Positions 49,839 through 62,673 of a DNA stretch of 64,000 bases are shown here, piece by piece. The stretch covers positions 131,501-195,500 of the forward strand of contig CM018052.1 in the NCBI GenBank assembly GCA_008638375.1, given 5' to 3'. The DNA comes from Nyssa sinensis (lineage: Eukaryota > Streptophyta > Magnoliopsida > Cornales > Nyssaceae). Position 1 is the first letter of the stretch, and the number at the start of each line of letters is the position of its first letter. Position numbers and translations under genes: made by a program. The notes below the pieces were generated by a model. It was not told the DNA's origin and searched no databases. It saw only the letters and a program-made list of their open reading frames with translations.

Positions 49839-52800
49839 TGTCACAACCCAAAACCCACCCTATGCGGATTAGGGGTCCGTGACCCGGATCTGCGGCCCGT
49901 GGGCCGTTCCCCGTCCAAAAGGATCTGAAATGCTGGGTAAAGTTTTAACAAAAGCATTTCTTAATCATTAAAATATCTGGTAGCACAGTCAGTTCACCAC
50001 TTGATGCATACCCAAAAATTATAAGTGTTTAAATACAGATCCTTCAAAAACAACACCAACAAACAGGACCGCGGTGGCATGGGAGTATTAAGACCTGACA
50101 ATATTTAACTTAATACAAAACTCGCCAAAACAGCTACCAGTAACTAGCAGCGTCTAAATCCCTGGAGCGCCTGAGGGTTGCCCGACTTCTTGTTGTCCTG
50201 AAAAATTTAAGGGAGGAGGGGTGAGCTAATAGCCCAATAAGTAATTTCCTGGCTTTAATGTGGGTTCGGGTTTGTCCAATGAAATGATAGAACAAGGAAT
50301 AACAGATAGCCAAATGGGCAATAATGAAGACGTAGCCAGTCACCAAAATGTACAAAATATTGACCCGAGGGTCCCAAAAGGCATATCCCACAATATAACA
50401 CAAGAGTCAATAACAAAGCCAATTAAAATTGGGATCTGGCCTATCATGATGGATTGCTGCCACAACAATACGTTAGCCAATCAAAGATATACCATGCTTG
50501 CAACAATATGATCATTTCACAGGGTATAAAAATATGATCATACAATGGAAACAAGAATAAGTCAACATCGAGTTCGAATAACCCAGATACGCGTGAATCA
50601 CCCGGGGCCCGGCATACCTCACTAAAACGCACACTCAGATCCGCCACGGTTCCTCGGGCTCTCTAAAAAGCGTTAGAGCTCTTTTCAATACAGGTCCCGT
50701 AGGACACAACAGACCCTAATAGGTCTTTTCCCCCACGCAATCTGTGAATGGATGGGTCATTGTGACTGAGCACAACCCCGAGTACATACCAAATATCATG
50801 ACCAACAAAGTCCCATACAAGATGTACAATCGTGCCAAACATTTGATATCACGAACAACAAAACACGAAGTGTATGGAATCAGTGGAATGTATCTCAAGA
50901 CTAGGTCATGGTGCAATAATATTCAAGTATCAATGATCAATCTCAAGATGATGTAAGCAAGCAAGTCAAATCCAAAATCAAGTAAACTGATATCTACAAG
51001 TCAATTGGCTCAAATCAAGTGCATCAGGTAGAAATGGAGTACAAATTGGCAGCATATGAACAATAACGTGACTGGCTGGGAATAACCCATATTAAAGCGT
51101 CAGAATTACTTACCTCAAAAATGGCTCTCAGTAGTTCAACTAATTAAAGTCTCCTTCCCCTTTTCTTTTGATGTGCCTGTCAATTGAAAATAACTCAGTC
51201 CATAACTGTAATCGAACCCTACTCGATATTCAAATTTTCTAATCTTGGCTATCGGTATCTCGATTACTAATTTAGATGTCGTCATTGTATCCGGAACGTC
51301 GAATAAAATAAGTTTAGGCTTTTACGGATCTTAAATCGGACGTCCGGATTGAAAAGGGCAAAACCGTCTTTTGTACTTTATAAGTACTTTTATTCCCGGA
51401 ACCTCTTTTTGTAATTTTGACCTCATCGTTGGATTCAGTGGGTCCGAGATAGTAAGAATACCCATATAACTTGCCTTGTTAGGACACAAGGGTATTCTGG
51501 TCATTTTAAGATTTGTTTTCATTGTATTTTAATGTTCGGAGTCCCGTCTCGTAAAACAGATCTCACCATTGGATCCAGAATGCCCAAGATAATACATTTT
51601 GACTATTTATTCGCCCTATTTGGACTTCGTTTGACTTATTTGTGACTCAGGGGTAAAATAGTAATTTTACCTATTTAATAAATTATTTAAATAATTTATT
51701 TTATTATTTTATTATTTATCAGGGGTGCATTTGAAATTTATTTTCAAAGTTTGGGCCAGACTTGAATTACTGTAAACAGTTGGGGTCAGAATTGAATTTA
51801 GAAAAGTTTTGGTTCAATTTCTAAATTTTGTACAGTGAACCAAACGGTTCACTTGTGGTAACCCTAGACCGGACCGGTTATGCACTGAACCAGCCGGTTC
51901 AGGCTAACTCAGAGAACCGGTTTAAGAGGTCATGCTGACGTCATGATGACGTCAGCCCTAATCTTAAAATTTTAAAACTTTTTAATGAAACGGTGCAATT
52001 TCATCGCCCCGTTGGATCCAGTCGGGTCCCGACCTGACCCAGACCCGGATCCGGTCCCGTCTTAACCCGGCATGGCCCCCGTCTTTCCGGTGGTCTTCTC
52101 CGGCGTGCTTCCGGCGCCGGCGTACGGACGGTGAGGTTTTCCTCACTGTTTCTCACGGGTTTCACGTCCGTTTTTCAAAATTTTTGCACCAAAACATTTC
52201 TAGAATCTCAAGCATCATTTTTAAACTAGTTTTGGTTTGATTGGCCACGGTTTTCTGACACCCATAACCGGTTTTCCGGCGTTGCACCGGCAAGAGAATA
52301 ATCGTCCATAGAATGGCCATTTCTCAACCGTTTTAGATGGTTCAAATTTCGTTGGGTTCCTAATGAACTTGGCTACCCATTTTAAGTCCCAAAATCGTGA
52401 TCAAATGGACCTACCAAAATCTGCCATTGTTGACCGAAGCTAGATTTTCTAGTTTTTGGTTTTCTTTCACGTTTTTCTTTCATATTTTGATCTAACATGT
52501 ATTCTACAAATATATACAATAGCATACTAGAAAACGAATGCATCAAGGATAGATTGGTTACCTGTTAAAGATTTCGGCTCCTCCAAACTGCTCCAAAACT
52601 TTTCTCTCTCTCTCTACTGCTTTCTCTCTCTAATTCTTCTTCAACCGAGCCTATAATCAGTGGCTTGGCCACCTGGATATGGAGACTGTCACACTCTCTA
52701 TCTGATTTTCTCACTCCCACACAAGATATGTATCTATATTTTTATATAATATATACTTATATCTCTTGCCCCAACCACACTCAACCAAGCATGGCTGACC

Positions 52801-53112
52801 ATACTCCCCACCATGCTTTTCTGATTTCTCCCATACCCCTCTCCATACCTATAGGTATAGGTTAGGTGGGGTAGTTTTTGATATTATCATTTTATATACA
52901 ATATATATATATATATATCCTATATTATAATAATGTATAAATACATAATATATACCCATTTAATACACACACATATATATATATATCTTCGTATATACAC
53001 GTATATACGATTTTCATAAAATATAAGATTAAACAGCTCCAAGTACAATTGACATAGTGTTGCCCGACCCGACTGCCTCGATATTCGTGCCATTTTGGGT
53101 CGGGGTATTACA
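49839..53112 (-). mobile_element. 5' LTR of the Tekay-like element
   Basis: 3274 bp; begins TGTCACAACCCAAAACCCAC and ends GGGTCGGGGTATTACA. It differs from the 3' LTR by scattered substitutions (for example near 49845, 50176, 50592, 52087) and the 11-bp block at 51936-51954. It has LTR modules at 51290-51650 and a donor-like GTAAGT on the minus strand near 51110. Confidence 0.93.
51936..51954. promoter_or_regulatory. Double TGACGTCA bZIP-type site
   Basis: TGACGTCATGATGACGTCA, the same 19-bp site as in the gag-only element. Confidence 0.5.
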
Positions 53113-53117
53113 AATAG

Positions 53118-54367
53118 CATTTATTCTGAGATGTATTTACTGATATATGGGAACTCGAAATGAAAGGGCAAACTCACAGGATACTGATCTAGGACCATAG
53201 TTAGAGGTAAGTAAAACCTATTCTCTTCCATGTGGTGTTTCCAAGCCAAGTTATTTCCTTACTGCCGAACTTGTATTCTTGAACGTACCTGACATTATTG
53301 TTTTCCACAATGTGATATTGTTCTATCTTGTGGACATTGATTGACTGCTATATCATTGTTATCATGCTACACCATGTCTTGAAAGGCCTACTGTTATGTC
53401 TTTACTGAATATATGATATTCCATTTTTTATACTCGTATGGAATCACTTATGATCATGATATGTTTATGTATACCAAATTTGTGCTTAGTCACAATATCC
53501 ATCTAATGCTTTCTGATCTACTGGAAACCTACAGGTCAAGTCCGTGAAAGGACATATGGCAATACATGGGAGTTTTGTTTGATTGGAGTTTCCATTGGGG
53601 GGTATGCCGGGCCCTAAAAAACCGAGGGCTTGCCGAACCCTAAAACAATGTAAATGCATCTCTTATATGATTGATATGACTACAATTGTTGAATGACACT
53701 ATTCCATATGCTTTAACTTATACTGAGAGACATTCCTTATTGATTTGATTGTGATCGATTTATTGTGGTAGTACATTCATGTTGTTACATTGTTATTGAG
53801 AGCTCCATGTTGATGTTATATCTATTACTCCTAATTGTATATTATGACTCTACTTTCCATTGGCCAATATGGCAACTATTCTCATTGGCTATCATGGCAT
53901 CTCATTTCTTATGATTGGCTATCATATTCTTATCCATGGATTCATATTCTTTTATGATCCCAGATACTAGTGTCGGAGATGGGAATTTACTTGCTGAGCT
54001 TTCGTAGCTCAATCCATATTACTTACCATTTTTCAGGTAGTGACGCTGCAAAACCCCATTAGGAGTCTGAGAGCGTAGGAGGACATTTTGAGGAAATGTA
54101 TTAATCTATGATGTAGTTCTCCCATGTATTCACCACCCACGGGTGTTGGTTATGTTTAGTTCTTATTTTGACTATTATAGAACCATATCATGTATTGAAT
54201 AGACTTCCGCTGATTATTATTATTGAAAAGACTTCTGCTGATTATTGTTTTAAACTTTTAGTAAATTGCATATTAGTACTATGATACAGGAATGGAAAAA
54301 GTAAGGATGGCCTTAGGGTCGGCCCCGCAACACGAGATCTGCATAGGGTGGGTTTCGGGTCGTGACA
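53118..54367 (+). mobile_element. 5' LTR of El-2, second part
   Basis: Continues 29004-31152 after the insertion and ends GGGTTTCGGGTCGTGACA at 54367. It contains the acceptor-like TTTTTCAG/GTAG near 54030. No coding region was seen. Confidence 0.88.
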
Positions 54368-55064
54368 GCGTGGTATCAGAGCTATAGGTTCGATTGTGAA
54401 TCATGGGAGATAGGACTAGAACTAGAGTCGATAAATGTAACTAACATTTCTTTAAATCGATTTCATACGATCATTGACTATTATCTTATACATTGAGTGG
54501 ACATCTTACTCGTTATCTTTACAAATAGACATGGTTAACACAAGGAATACATCGATAGTTATGAATCATATAGATTGCTTAGAGTTAGAATCAATAGATA
54601 AAATGACATTTCTATGATATAGATTTCATGTGAACATTGACTGTTATCTTATGCATTGACGGGTTATCTTTACAGACAAGGTTAGCGTAAGGAATACCTC
54701 GATAGATTATATTGACTCAGTTAGACCATGAACGAGTAGACTTTTATGGAAATACTTATCTAAAAATTATTATTTTCAGCAATGGTGCATACCAGGAATA
54801 CCGAGACAGGAAATGATCAATTAGACTGAATTGAATGCCTTATAGAAGAGATTCTCAAATCTCTGCCTCAAGCCCAACCCCAACAATCAACTACGTACAT
54901 CAAAATAGTGGCGCTAGTAAGTATCACCACACAGGGTAAACAAGGAATCGACAAAAGAAAAGTCAAACATAGGGCGCCCAACCAAAAAGGAGTAACAACT
55001 AGACACCCAACTCACCTACAATGCCCTACTTCACAAGAGGCAATGCCTTAGAAAGACAAACACT

Positions 55065-55106
55065 TGTTATTACTGTGGTCAAACTGCACACTTCGCAAGG
55101 AACTGC
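55065..55106 (+). pseudogene. Gag zinc-knuckle remnant
   Basis: The frame reads CYYCGQTAHFARNC, a clean C-x2-C-x4-H-x4-C knuckle, followed by a basic PRKTKA segment and a stop near 55188. Upstream Gag sequence (54780-55050) is degraded but rich in Pro/Gln codons, as in Gag linkers. Confidence 0.8.
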
Positions 55107-57384
55107 CCTCGAAAAACCAAAGCTACGGCCAGTGCCACACCTACCTCACCAGTCTCTGTGACATCAGGGAATGAGCAAACTACTACGTAGATAGCTACAG
55201 GTACCCTTCCAGTTATTTATCACCTGCTTAGACTTTATGATAACCTTACACACTTGATTATGTTTTCATATGTTTGCCAAACTGAACTTAGCAACTGAAC
55301 ACTTAGACTATTGATTTACTAATTCCATTTCATCGGGAAATTTATTGTTGGAGAATGTTAAACTGAAAAGCATGTGAACTTTAGGCTATTTACTAAAGCA
55401 TTTTTATATTATCATGAGGATCATTGTTTAGAAATGTTAAACATAGAACACACAGGATACAGATCGGGAGCACAAATATTCTCGGTGATTGGCCTATACT
55501 TGGAAGTTAGGCTTAGTAACATAGAAGAAATTATATTTAGAAATTAACACAAATACTACAAATTCTTTATGATACTGTTAGGACTACATATGCCCAGTGG
55601 ACTTAATGAATGGAATTCTACAACACCACTACACCTATCCTACCAAACCCAGTGATACTAGGAGATGATTAGAGCATTAAGTTTGAATTATTAGACTCAG
55701 TTGATATCAAAGATTTGGTGTTTGAACAGATTCGTAATAAGTGGTTTAAGGGAGATGAGATTGATGTACTAGTATTATCAATGCCCAAGTAGAGTAAATC
55801 TTGACATGATAGATAGACTCATATATGAATTCTGACTATTGATCTTTTACAGCGAATAGTTTGGGAGATGATCAGGCTACTATACCAGTAGTCATAGGTA
55901 TTTTTTCAGTTGTTTGCAAATGCCTAATATTGCTAAATGTTAGCTCTACGTATTGATTTAAAGCTCCAGCATTTATTAATAGCTGAAAATAGAAATAGAA
56001 CTCTTAAGTTATATGTTAACTGTTCGACTTCCACAATGAAACAGGAAGAGCAAGTAACATAGATACATGATTATTAGTTAACCTAATACTTGTAGGATTT
56101 TAAAGACATTAATGAGTTAAGTGATTTCCTAATTGATAACTTCGAAGAGCAATAACAGATTTAAATGCTAAGATTTATAATCTTTAGAATGCACTACATA
56201 CTATTATAGATATGAATGATTAATTGATAAACGAGGCTTTAATGGGAGATAGTAGTTATACTTAAGAAAACTTGGAAGGAATCACAGTGATATTGAAATT
56301 AGTAATCCTTAATGATTATTCTATCTTATGGAAGCATGTACTTGATATCTATTGAGTTACAGGTTGATGATTGTTCTATATTGAGGGAGCCATTGAGAAT
56401 TAAATGACTATATCTAAACTATAGACTTGATGTTTATGATTTGACGATCGTTCTATATTGCGAGAGTTATTAAGAATTTAAAATTCTATTTACAAATTTT
56501 GAACTTGATGATTGTTCTATACTATGAGAATTTGTGAGAATTGAATTACGTTCCATAATGAACGAGGAAAACGGTTAGTGCACATTGAAGGATAAAAGGT
56601 AACATAGAGTTGAAAAATGTGTTAGTTTGAAAGGCAAAGAATTGGACGGTAATATCTAAATAAAATGGAAATACCCTGAAAAAGTAGTAGAATAAATAGT
56701 GACATCTAGATAGAGCAGTAACACCTTGGAAGGCGATACATGTGGCAAGTAATAGTTAATTAAAATATTTATACACCGAAAGGGAATGGATGTAGCAATG
56801 AATTAAGAAATGAGAGATAGTCAGAAGGAAACTTAATGGGTAGTACAAGAGAGATTGATGACGTACCAAAAATGTGAAAAGTCTTGAGTAAGTTATAGAT
56901 AGACCTTGATAAGGTAAAAGATGAATAGAGTTTTGAAGACATTTACGAAATAAGCAAGACTGTTAGAAATTGACATTTTGAAATGTGATGAAATTGATAA
57001 GAAACTGATATATGATGAATAAGTGTTAGAAAAGATTTGATAAATATTAGAACTGATCCGAATGGTAAATTGATATGAACAAAGGATGATACTCTGTCAA
57101 AATAATCGAAAGTGAGATAAACAATCCTGAGTAACTTTTAGAGAATTATATGATCTAAATGATTGTAAAAGACTGGAAGTGTAGTAAAATATTTGAAGGG
57201 ATCATGAAATAAAAATGATACATGAAATTGTAGAAAATACTACAAGAATGCTTACAAGTATAAAAGAAGGTAAAGATCTGTGAACAGTAAGGAATTATGA
57301 ATTGTATTGATTTTAGAAAGTTTAAACCATTTGATGAAATCTCAGACAAAACCAGGAACCTAACAAGGATTGGCAACAGTTACA

Positions 57385-57459
57385 GAGGCCTTCAATAGGA
57401 AGTACTTTCCTTGGGAAGTTAGGAATCAAAGAATTTTTGAGTTTCTAGTACTACATCAG
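57385..57459 (+). pseudogene. Gag capsid remnant
   Basis: The frame reads EAFNRKYFPWEVRNQR then EFLVLHQ, matching the FNQKYFPREI-x-NQK-x-x-EF block of the Tekay-like Gag near 49240-49290. It lies downstream of the knuckle, the wrong order for one Gag, which implies rearrangement. Confidence 0.7.
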
Positions 57460-57744
57460 TGGCCAAAGGTACCCTTCTAGTTACTTATGACCTGTTTACA
57501 TTTATATTATTTTACACATTTGAGTATGTCCCCATATGTTGCTAACTGAATGTAGAAACTGAACACCTAGACTATTTGACTCATTGCTTACATGTCCGCC
57601 AAGGGAACTATAATTGAACCATGTTAGATACAGAACACATGAAATACATACCAGGGACACAGATATTCTTAAACAGCTCACTTGAAGTCAAGGAACAATT
57701 AGTTGAATGGCAGGCCTATTATAGAGGAATGATATATACCCCAG

Positions 57745-57815
57745 ATATATTAGTAGACTTAATGGATAGAGTTTTAAAACCACGTTTAGGAAATTTTATG
57801 ATTTTGTTCACCAAA
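57745..57815 (+). pseudogene. Reverse transcriptase remnant
   Basis: The frame reads LVDLMDRVLKPRLGNFMILF, matching [20 protein letters not shown] directly before the catalytic FIDD in the RT at 36313-37559. Here the frame ends in FTK and a stop, so the catalytic motif is lost. El-2's 3' LTR piece begins about 100 bp on. Confidence 0.75.
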
Positions 57816-57914
57816 TGATGCCATAATTTATGGAGAACTAGAAGAACCATAGAAAGGAATTGAGATTCACGTGAAGGTTTCGAAATACACTTGAAATTAT
57901 AGAAAGAGTAGTAT

Positions 57915-59161
57915 TTGATTTCTACAGCCAGTACCGGGCGACGCCCGAGCAACCCAAGATTGAGCCTCGCAATACGTGCACGCACGTATTCCCATGCATG
58001 TGTACGTTTGCATGCATGCGTAGCCCCTTTGATATGAGTGTATGTATATACTATTAGAAATGGGTATATTTGTATATATATGGATATATAAATGAGGAAT
58101 AAATATATGTATATATATATATGTATAAGTATTGTATAATGTATATCAAATGAAAAAGAAAATACAAGGAAAGGATAAAAGGAAAAGGAAGAGGGCTGTG
58201 TAATAGTGTACATAGGTGGCAGCGTGTGTGTATGTGTCACTGTGTGTGAGGTGTGTGGTTGTTGTGAAGGCAGCAAGGTTGCCGACTTAAGGGTGCATGT
58301 GGGGAGTGCAGTTATATATATATATATATTGTGTGGGTTGTGCATGGTTGATGGAGAGTAAAAGGGCGGTAGAAACAGTCAAGAAGAAGAGAGAGAGAAA
58401 TTATAGGCACTTATGAGAAGAATTTTCTCTATAAATACAAGGGAGTATTTGAGAGAAATCAAAAAAAGGAGAAAGGAACTAAGGGGCTGAGACTAAGAAG
58501 AGTGACTCCAAGAAATCAAAAGCAGAAGCTAGGAGGCTCTGAAGGGTTACAGTGAGCATAACTGAGAAATTCAGGTGAGTGGTCTTACTTTTGTTTTTAC
58601 AATTCAAAGCATAATACTAGGTTTTGATCATAGGGTCTGAATCAGCATAAAATGTAGAGTATTTTGCAAAGAGAATCACTTGAAATGATGCCATGAAGAG
58701 GCAGTAGTAGTTACAGGTTGTGATAGATAATTCGGGTTTCTAAATTTTTATGCTTAAAGCTTAGTTTTAATGGTGGGAAACTCATCCACTTGAGTGCAGG
58801 AAATCATTAGAAATAGAGAGGACCCAAAACAGTAGAGAAATCATAGAAAAAATGGGGTCACCAAAAAAATGATTCTCACTGAAAAGTCCCTATTCGAAAG
58901 GTTTTGTTAGTTTAAATGGAAAATAAAAAGTGGATTTGAGATCCTCATGGGAAGGGGAAGAAAACTGCATTGGATTTGGGGAAAAATATGATCGGAACTG
59001 GGTTGCCGTCACCGGAGAAGGTGACGGAACCTTACTGTTGCTCCACCAGAAAATCGAGGGGATGATGAATAGTGTTTTATGGGATGGCACCGTTTGGTGC
59101 TTGATTAGGGCAATATTGTGTCGTTTCGGGTTAAGGGTTTTTAAATTTAAAAGGGAATGGG
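57915..59161 (+). mobile_element. 3' LTR of El-2, first part, 5' end missing
   Basis: It matches 29143-30420 but lacks about 140 bp of the LTR start, so it joins RT-derived sequence directly. The solo LTR at 59162 interrupts it and it resumes at 63113. Confidence 0.8.
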
Positions 59162-60529
59162 TGTAATATCCCGACCCGGGATACCGGGTCACATGACACG
59201 TATTACGAGAAAAAGAAATTATATATATAATTAATTAATTATTAAATTAATTAATTAATTATAAGAAATGGATATATATATATATATGTAGTAATTAAAT
59301 GTATATGTATGTATATATATTAAATAAATGATATATGTAAATATTAAAAAGTAAAAAAATGAAAAAGTGTGAACAGTGTGTGAATGTGTGTGTGTGTGTC
59401 GGCTGGTGTGTGTGTGTGTGTCTTGTATATATGTGTATATGTATATATATGCATATATTATATGTATATATTATATGTATAAATATCTTGTAAAAATTTA
59501 ATGCAAAGTTGAAAGAAGAAAAGCAAAATTTATGAGATGGGAGGTCTAGAGTAGGGCTATGAAATCAAAGAGAGAAAGAGAGAATAGAGGAGAGAGAGAG
59601 GTCGGCTACTCTTTCTTTAAAAACCAAAACATGCAAGCATGTTGTTCTCCTACGAAATAAATCAAACAAGGGTGAAACTGAGAAGCTAAGGAAGGATTCA
59701 AAGCAAGAAGAAAGGGAGAAAAACAGTGGTGAAAGGTGAACCCACCAAAACCTTTGAAATTCTCTCTCTAGAATTTCTCTACATATAAACTGATTTAAAG
59801 TTTTCATTTTATATATATGATGTTTAGAACACATTCTAATCATAACGAGCATGAAAATTTAGCTTAAAAACACCTAAGATCACAAGACCCATAAGCTACG
59901 GCCATGGATGGACCTTGCTCAAGCAGGTCTGAATCCGTGGTGACTAAATCATGTTTGGGTTATTGGAACCTTAACTAGACTCCAAGGGTGTTTTTAAAAC
60001 CTACACCCGCGACCACAAAGCTCAAGAAATGGACCCCATATAGTGACTTGCAGGTTACGGGTTTGGAAACCAAACCCCTAAACTCTGTGTTAAATCCATT
60101 TTTACGAATAGGGAATGAAACCCCTTTAACTAAGGAACAAAACAAGCCAAGCCTCATCGAAAATGGTTAAGAAATAAGCATGAACCATAGGTTTAACAGT
60201 TCGGATTATCGAGCTTAAAATCGAAAAGATGAAGGAATTTTAAAGTCTAAAATGAATGCCAAACACTTAATGAATGACCCAGAAATGGATTAGGTTAGAA
60301 ACAGTGGGAATTGGCTGAGTAGAAACCCACGAAATAGAGAAAAATGGAAGGCTGCAACTAGGGTTTTTCAGTCGGGTGTCGTGGGGAAGATGAAGACGAG
60401 TCAACTCGTTTTTAAAATGGGGCTGAGTCGACTCGGACAGGTGGCAGCCTCTAGGCTTGCCACCGATTAATTGGGACGGCGTCGTTTTGAGTCGTATATA
60501 TGTTATACATTTAAAAGTTCAAATTTTGG

Positions 60530-60610
60530 AAGAAAAGGGAAGGAACCGAGGTTCCGGGGTTTCGATCCCTGACCCTCACGCGTGGGAAGCCCTCTTTTTC
60601 TACTCGGCCA
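60530..60610 (-). other. tRNA-like unit: A box, B box, hairpin, T-tract
   Basis: On the minus strand: A-box TGGCCGAGTAG (60610-60600) fits consensus fully and resembles tRNA-Leu/Ser; 31 nt on, B box GGATCGAAACC (60568-60558, 10 of 11), flanked so that CAGGG-ATCGAAA-CCCCG can form a T-arm with one mismatch; then hairpin GGAAC-CTCG-GTTCC (60555-60542) and a pyrimidine tract with TTTT. This is the most tRNA-like of the set. Confidence 0.6.
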
Positions 60611-60682
60611 CGCGTATGCGTGTGTCCATTCACGAACACATTATATATATATATATATATATATTACAGTAAATTAAATCTG

Positions 60683-60765
60683 AAAATTAAAAGGTGCAAC
60701 TGCACCTACTGAGTTTCGAACGTGTGTGGTATGGGGAGGGAGATGGCACGCTGGCCAGCATGCCA
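60683..60765 (-). other. tRNA-like unit: A box, B box, hairpin, T-tract
   Basis: On the minus strand: weak A box TGGCATGCTGG (60765-60755), 32 nt, B-box-like CGTTCGAAACT (60722-60712), hairpin AGGTGC-AGTT-GCACCT (60707-60692), then TTTTAATTTT. Confidence 0.45.
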
Positions 60766-61488
60766 TCCTATTCAACCTGTCATATTAGTGCAAAATAATA
60801 TATATATATATATATATATTATACTTAATCAAATTAATTAAATTAAATACTCACGAAATGCCCGATGTCCAAACGGGATAAGTTATATATATATTCTTAC
60901 TATTTCGACCCCACTGAGACCAATGGTGAGGTCCACGACATGAGACGGGGTCCCGAAAAATAAAGACACGTAAAGGGGTAAAAAGACCAAAATACCCCTG
61001 GTACCCCTAAAGCCAAAATGAAATCAGAGAAGGTCTAAATTGACTTTCTTTGACATCCCGGACTCAAAAATGGAGTCCAAATTACGAAACGAAGTACGGA
61101 AAGATATGACACGTAAAACGATAAAATGATCATTTTGTCCTTTTTCATATAACAGTCCGAATTAAATTCTTGGAAAGCCTAAACCGACTTTCTTCGACAC
61201 TCCGGACTCAATGGTAGAGTCTATTCGACCTAAAGAAATGTCTAAAATAAAAAGACATAAAATTTGATGAATAGCATCTGTTAGATAACCATGAACTGAA
61301 ATGTTGCCAAAGAACTAAACTGAGGCAAGTACGAGAAATGAAATACGAAAAGACACGACACGTAAACATGTCAAGTAAATAACTTTAAATTAAAGTTAAT
61401 GGAACTCCCAGAAGAGTATGATTATAAAAATCTGTTTTCTTGACACGGTAAATTGTGTTTTTAAACAGAGAATTTAATAGATACAAAA

Positions 61489-61773
61489 ATGAATCAAGAA
61501 CGAAAAGTTCCCCCGATGATGACAAGGGCACAATTAGCCAATGATCCGAAACAGAAAGTTTTCTGGGAGAAGCTAGAAAAACAGCTCCAGCTGATTCAAA
61601 ATCGTATTCGAATTTCCAAAACGAACGAAGTGTGCTGTGTTAGCCCCTTCATTTACAAGACTATAACTAAGGAGCAACTAGCAGCGAAAAAGATTAAGAA
61701 ACAGGAGGACACCGAAACGTTGCAAGAATGGCTTCATAGGTTGAAGGAAGCCAAGGGTAAGACGACTAAATAG
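61489..61773 (+). CDS. Small LTR-encoded protein, 94 residues, single exon
   Basis: Intact frame MNQERK...KGKTTK. It aligns with the spliced product at 38846-39323 without large gaps: MTRAQLANDPKQ (residues 11-22) against MTKAQRAKDPKQ, VSPFIYK against VSPFMFK, and ETLQEW against ETLAEW. Nucleotide identity between the two LTRs outside this region is low, so the shared protein suggests selection on the coding sequence. It is basic and charged, with no signal peptide, membrane segment or familiar motif. The stop lies 21 nt before a GTGAGT donor. It may be an accessory protein expressed from LTR transcripts; no function is assigned. Confidence 0.65.
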   Translation: MNQERKVPPMMTRAQLANDPKQKVFWEKLEKQLQLIQNRIRISKTNEVCCVSPFIYKTITKEQLAAKKIKKQEDTETLQEWLHRLKEAKGKTTK

Positions 61774-61794
61774 ATCGAAAACCCGAAGTACGAG

Positions 61795-62673
61795 GTGAGT
61801 AACCCTGTGTTTGAATTGGAGATTTAACTCCATGAATTTGACAAGGTTTTAAGTTTAAAGATATGAAGCATTTGAAATTTCAAATTCAGTATTTACATGA
61901 TTCAGTTTTTTTTATTGTTCTATTTTATAACCCCATTGTGACATGCTTAGTGATTGGTTTCTGCAACAGTTTTTCCTTCAAATACTTTTCAGCATGTCTA
62001 GTTAAAATGCAATTATTGTTAAATATTCTGAATTTGCTTATTTCAAGTATACGAATGTTTATTACGAATTTATGAAAAGTATCTATGAGACAAGTCACAT
62101 GATAAATGTTTTATAAGATAATGGTGCATAAGCACACAGGCAGTATTTTGGGTTTCTTCGGATCCCATTGACCTGTCAAACCACATAGTCAGTATTTTGG
62201 GTTCTTCTTGTAACTCATTGACCTGTCATGTGAAATGCCCGGTAGCAGGATCTAATCCCCCAGGCAAATGAGATATCTCCATTTATAAGTAAAATAGGAG
62301 CCCGGTTCGAAACGGATTCCACTAATGGAAGTGATAAGATGACAAATGGTTTGAAAATGGAAGCAAGTTTTTACTCTCATTTTCTATATGCATATGTTTG
62401 AGTTTTATGTACTCTATTTAAGAAATACATGATATGTTATATGTTTTAAAGTTCATATGTATAAGTTTAGCTTGAATACTTTAAATGTTTCAAAGCCACA
62501 TGTTTTAAGGAGTGCATATATTCTGTATTCAAAGTATATGAACAATTGGCGGTGACTATTTTACAAACTCTTATGTATTAAACCACTGCTAATTGAAAAC
62601 CCCATGACGAATACTGGAATTGCTCACAAGCTTAGATTAGCTTACCCGGACTTTGTTCGGACCCCCCTTTCAG
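61795..62673 (+). other. Probable LTR intron
   Basis: The donor GAG/GTGAGT is at 61795 and the acceptor CCCCCCTTTCAG/GT ends at 62673. Both match the donor and acceptor of the gag-only element's LTR in sequence and order. Confidence 0.55.

Larger units (their letters stand above)
31153..53112 (-). mobile_element. Full-length Ty3/gypsy element, Tekay/Del type, target duplication AATAG
   Basis: It is bounded by LTRs 31153-34417 and 49839-53112 with AATAG on both sides (31148-31152, 53113-53117). It is minus-strand: 5' LTR at the right, then primer-binding site, gag-pro, RT, RNase H, integrase with a chromodomain-like tail, polypurine tract, 3' LTR. Gag, Pro and Pol share one frame. The element is interrupted between Pro and RT by a gag-only element (37560-48315) and carries six in-frame stops. 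The clade call rests on the order of domains, the single frame, long LTRs and the C-terminal [18 protein letters not shown] motif. Confidence 0.9.
54368..57914 (+). mobile_element. Decayed, rearranged internal region of El-2
   Basis: It starts with the primer-binding site TGGTATCAGAGC at 54371-54382. Recognisable pieces are a Gag zinc knuckle (55065-55106), a second Gag fragment (57385-57459) and an RT fragment (57745-57815). A block starting GGTACCCTTC at about 55200 recurs at about 57470, so parts have been duplicated. The stretch 55340-57380 shows no coding motif and partly resembles 24195-26404. Confidence 0.75.

Noticed and set aside
54368..57914. A host gene with introns between the El-2 LTRs
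   Set aside because: The only coding signals are Gag and RT scraps; the remainder is AT-rich without splice-bounded frames.
57719..58345. Minus-strand open frame of 208 codons
   Set aside because: It runs antisense through RT scraps, the El-2 LTR and AT/GT microsatellites, and codes for low-complexity Tyr/Ile runs. A similar but broken frame at 29094-29477 has no conserved reading frame.
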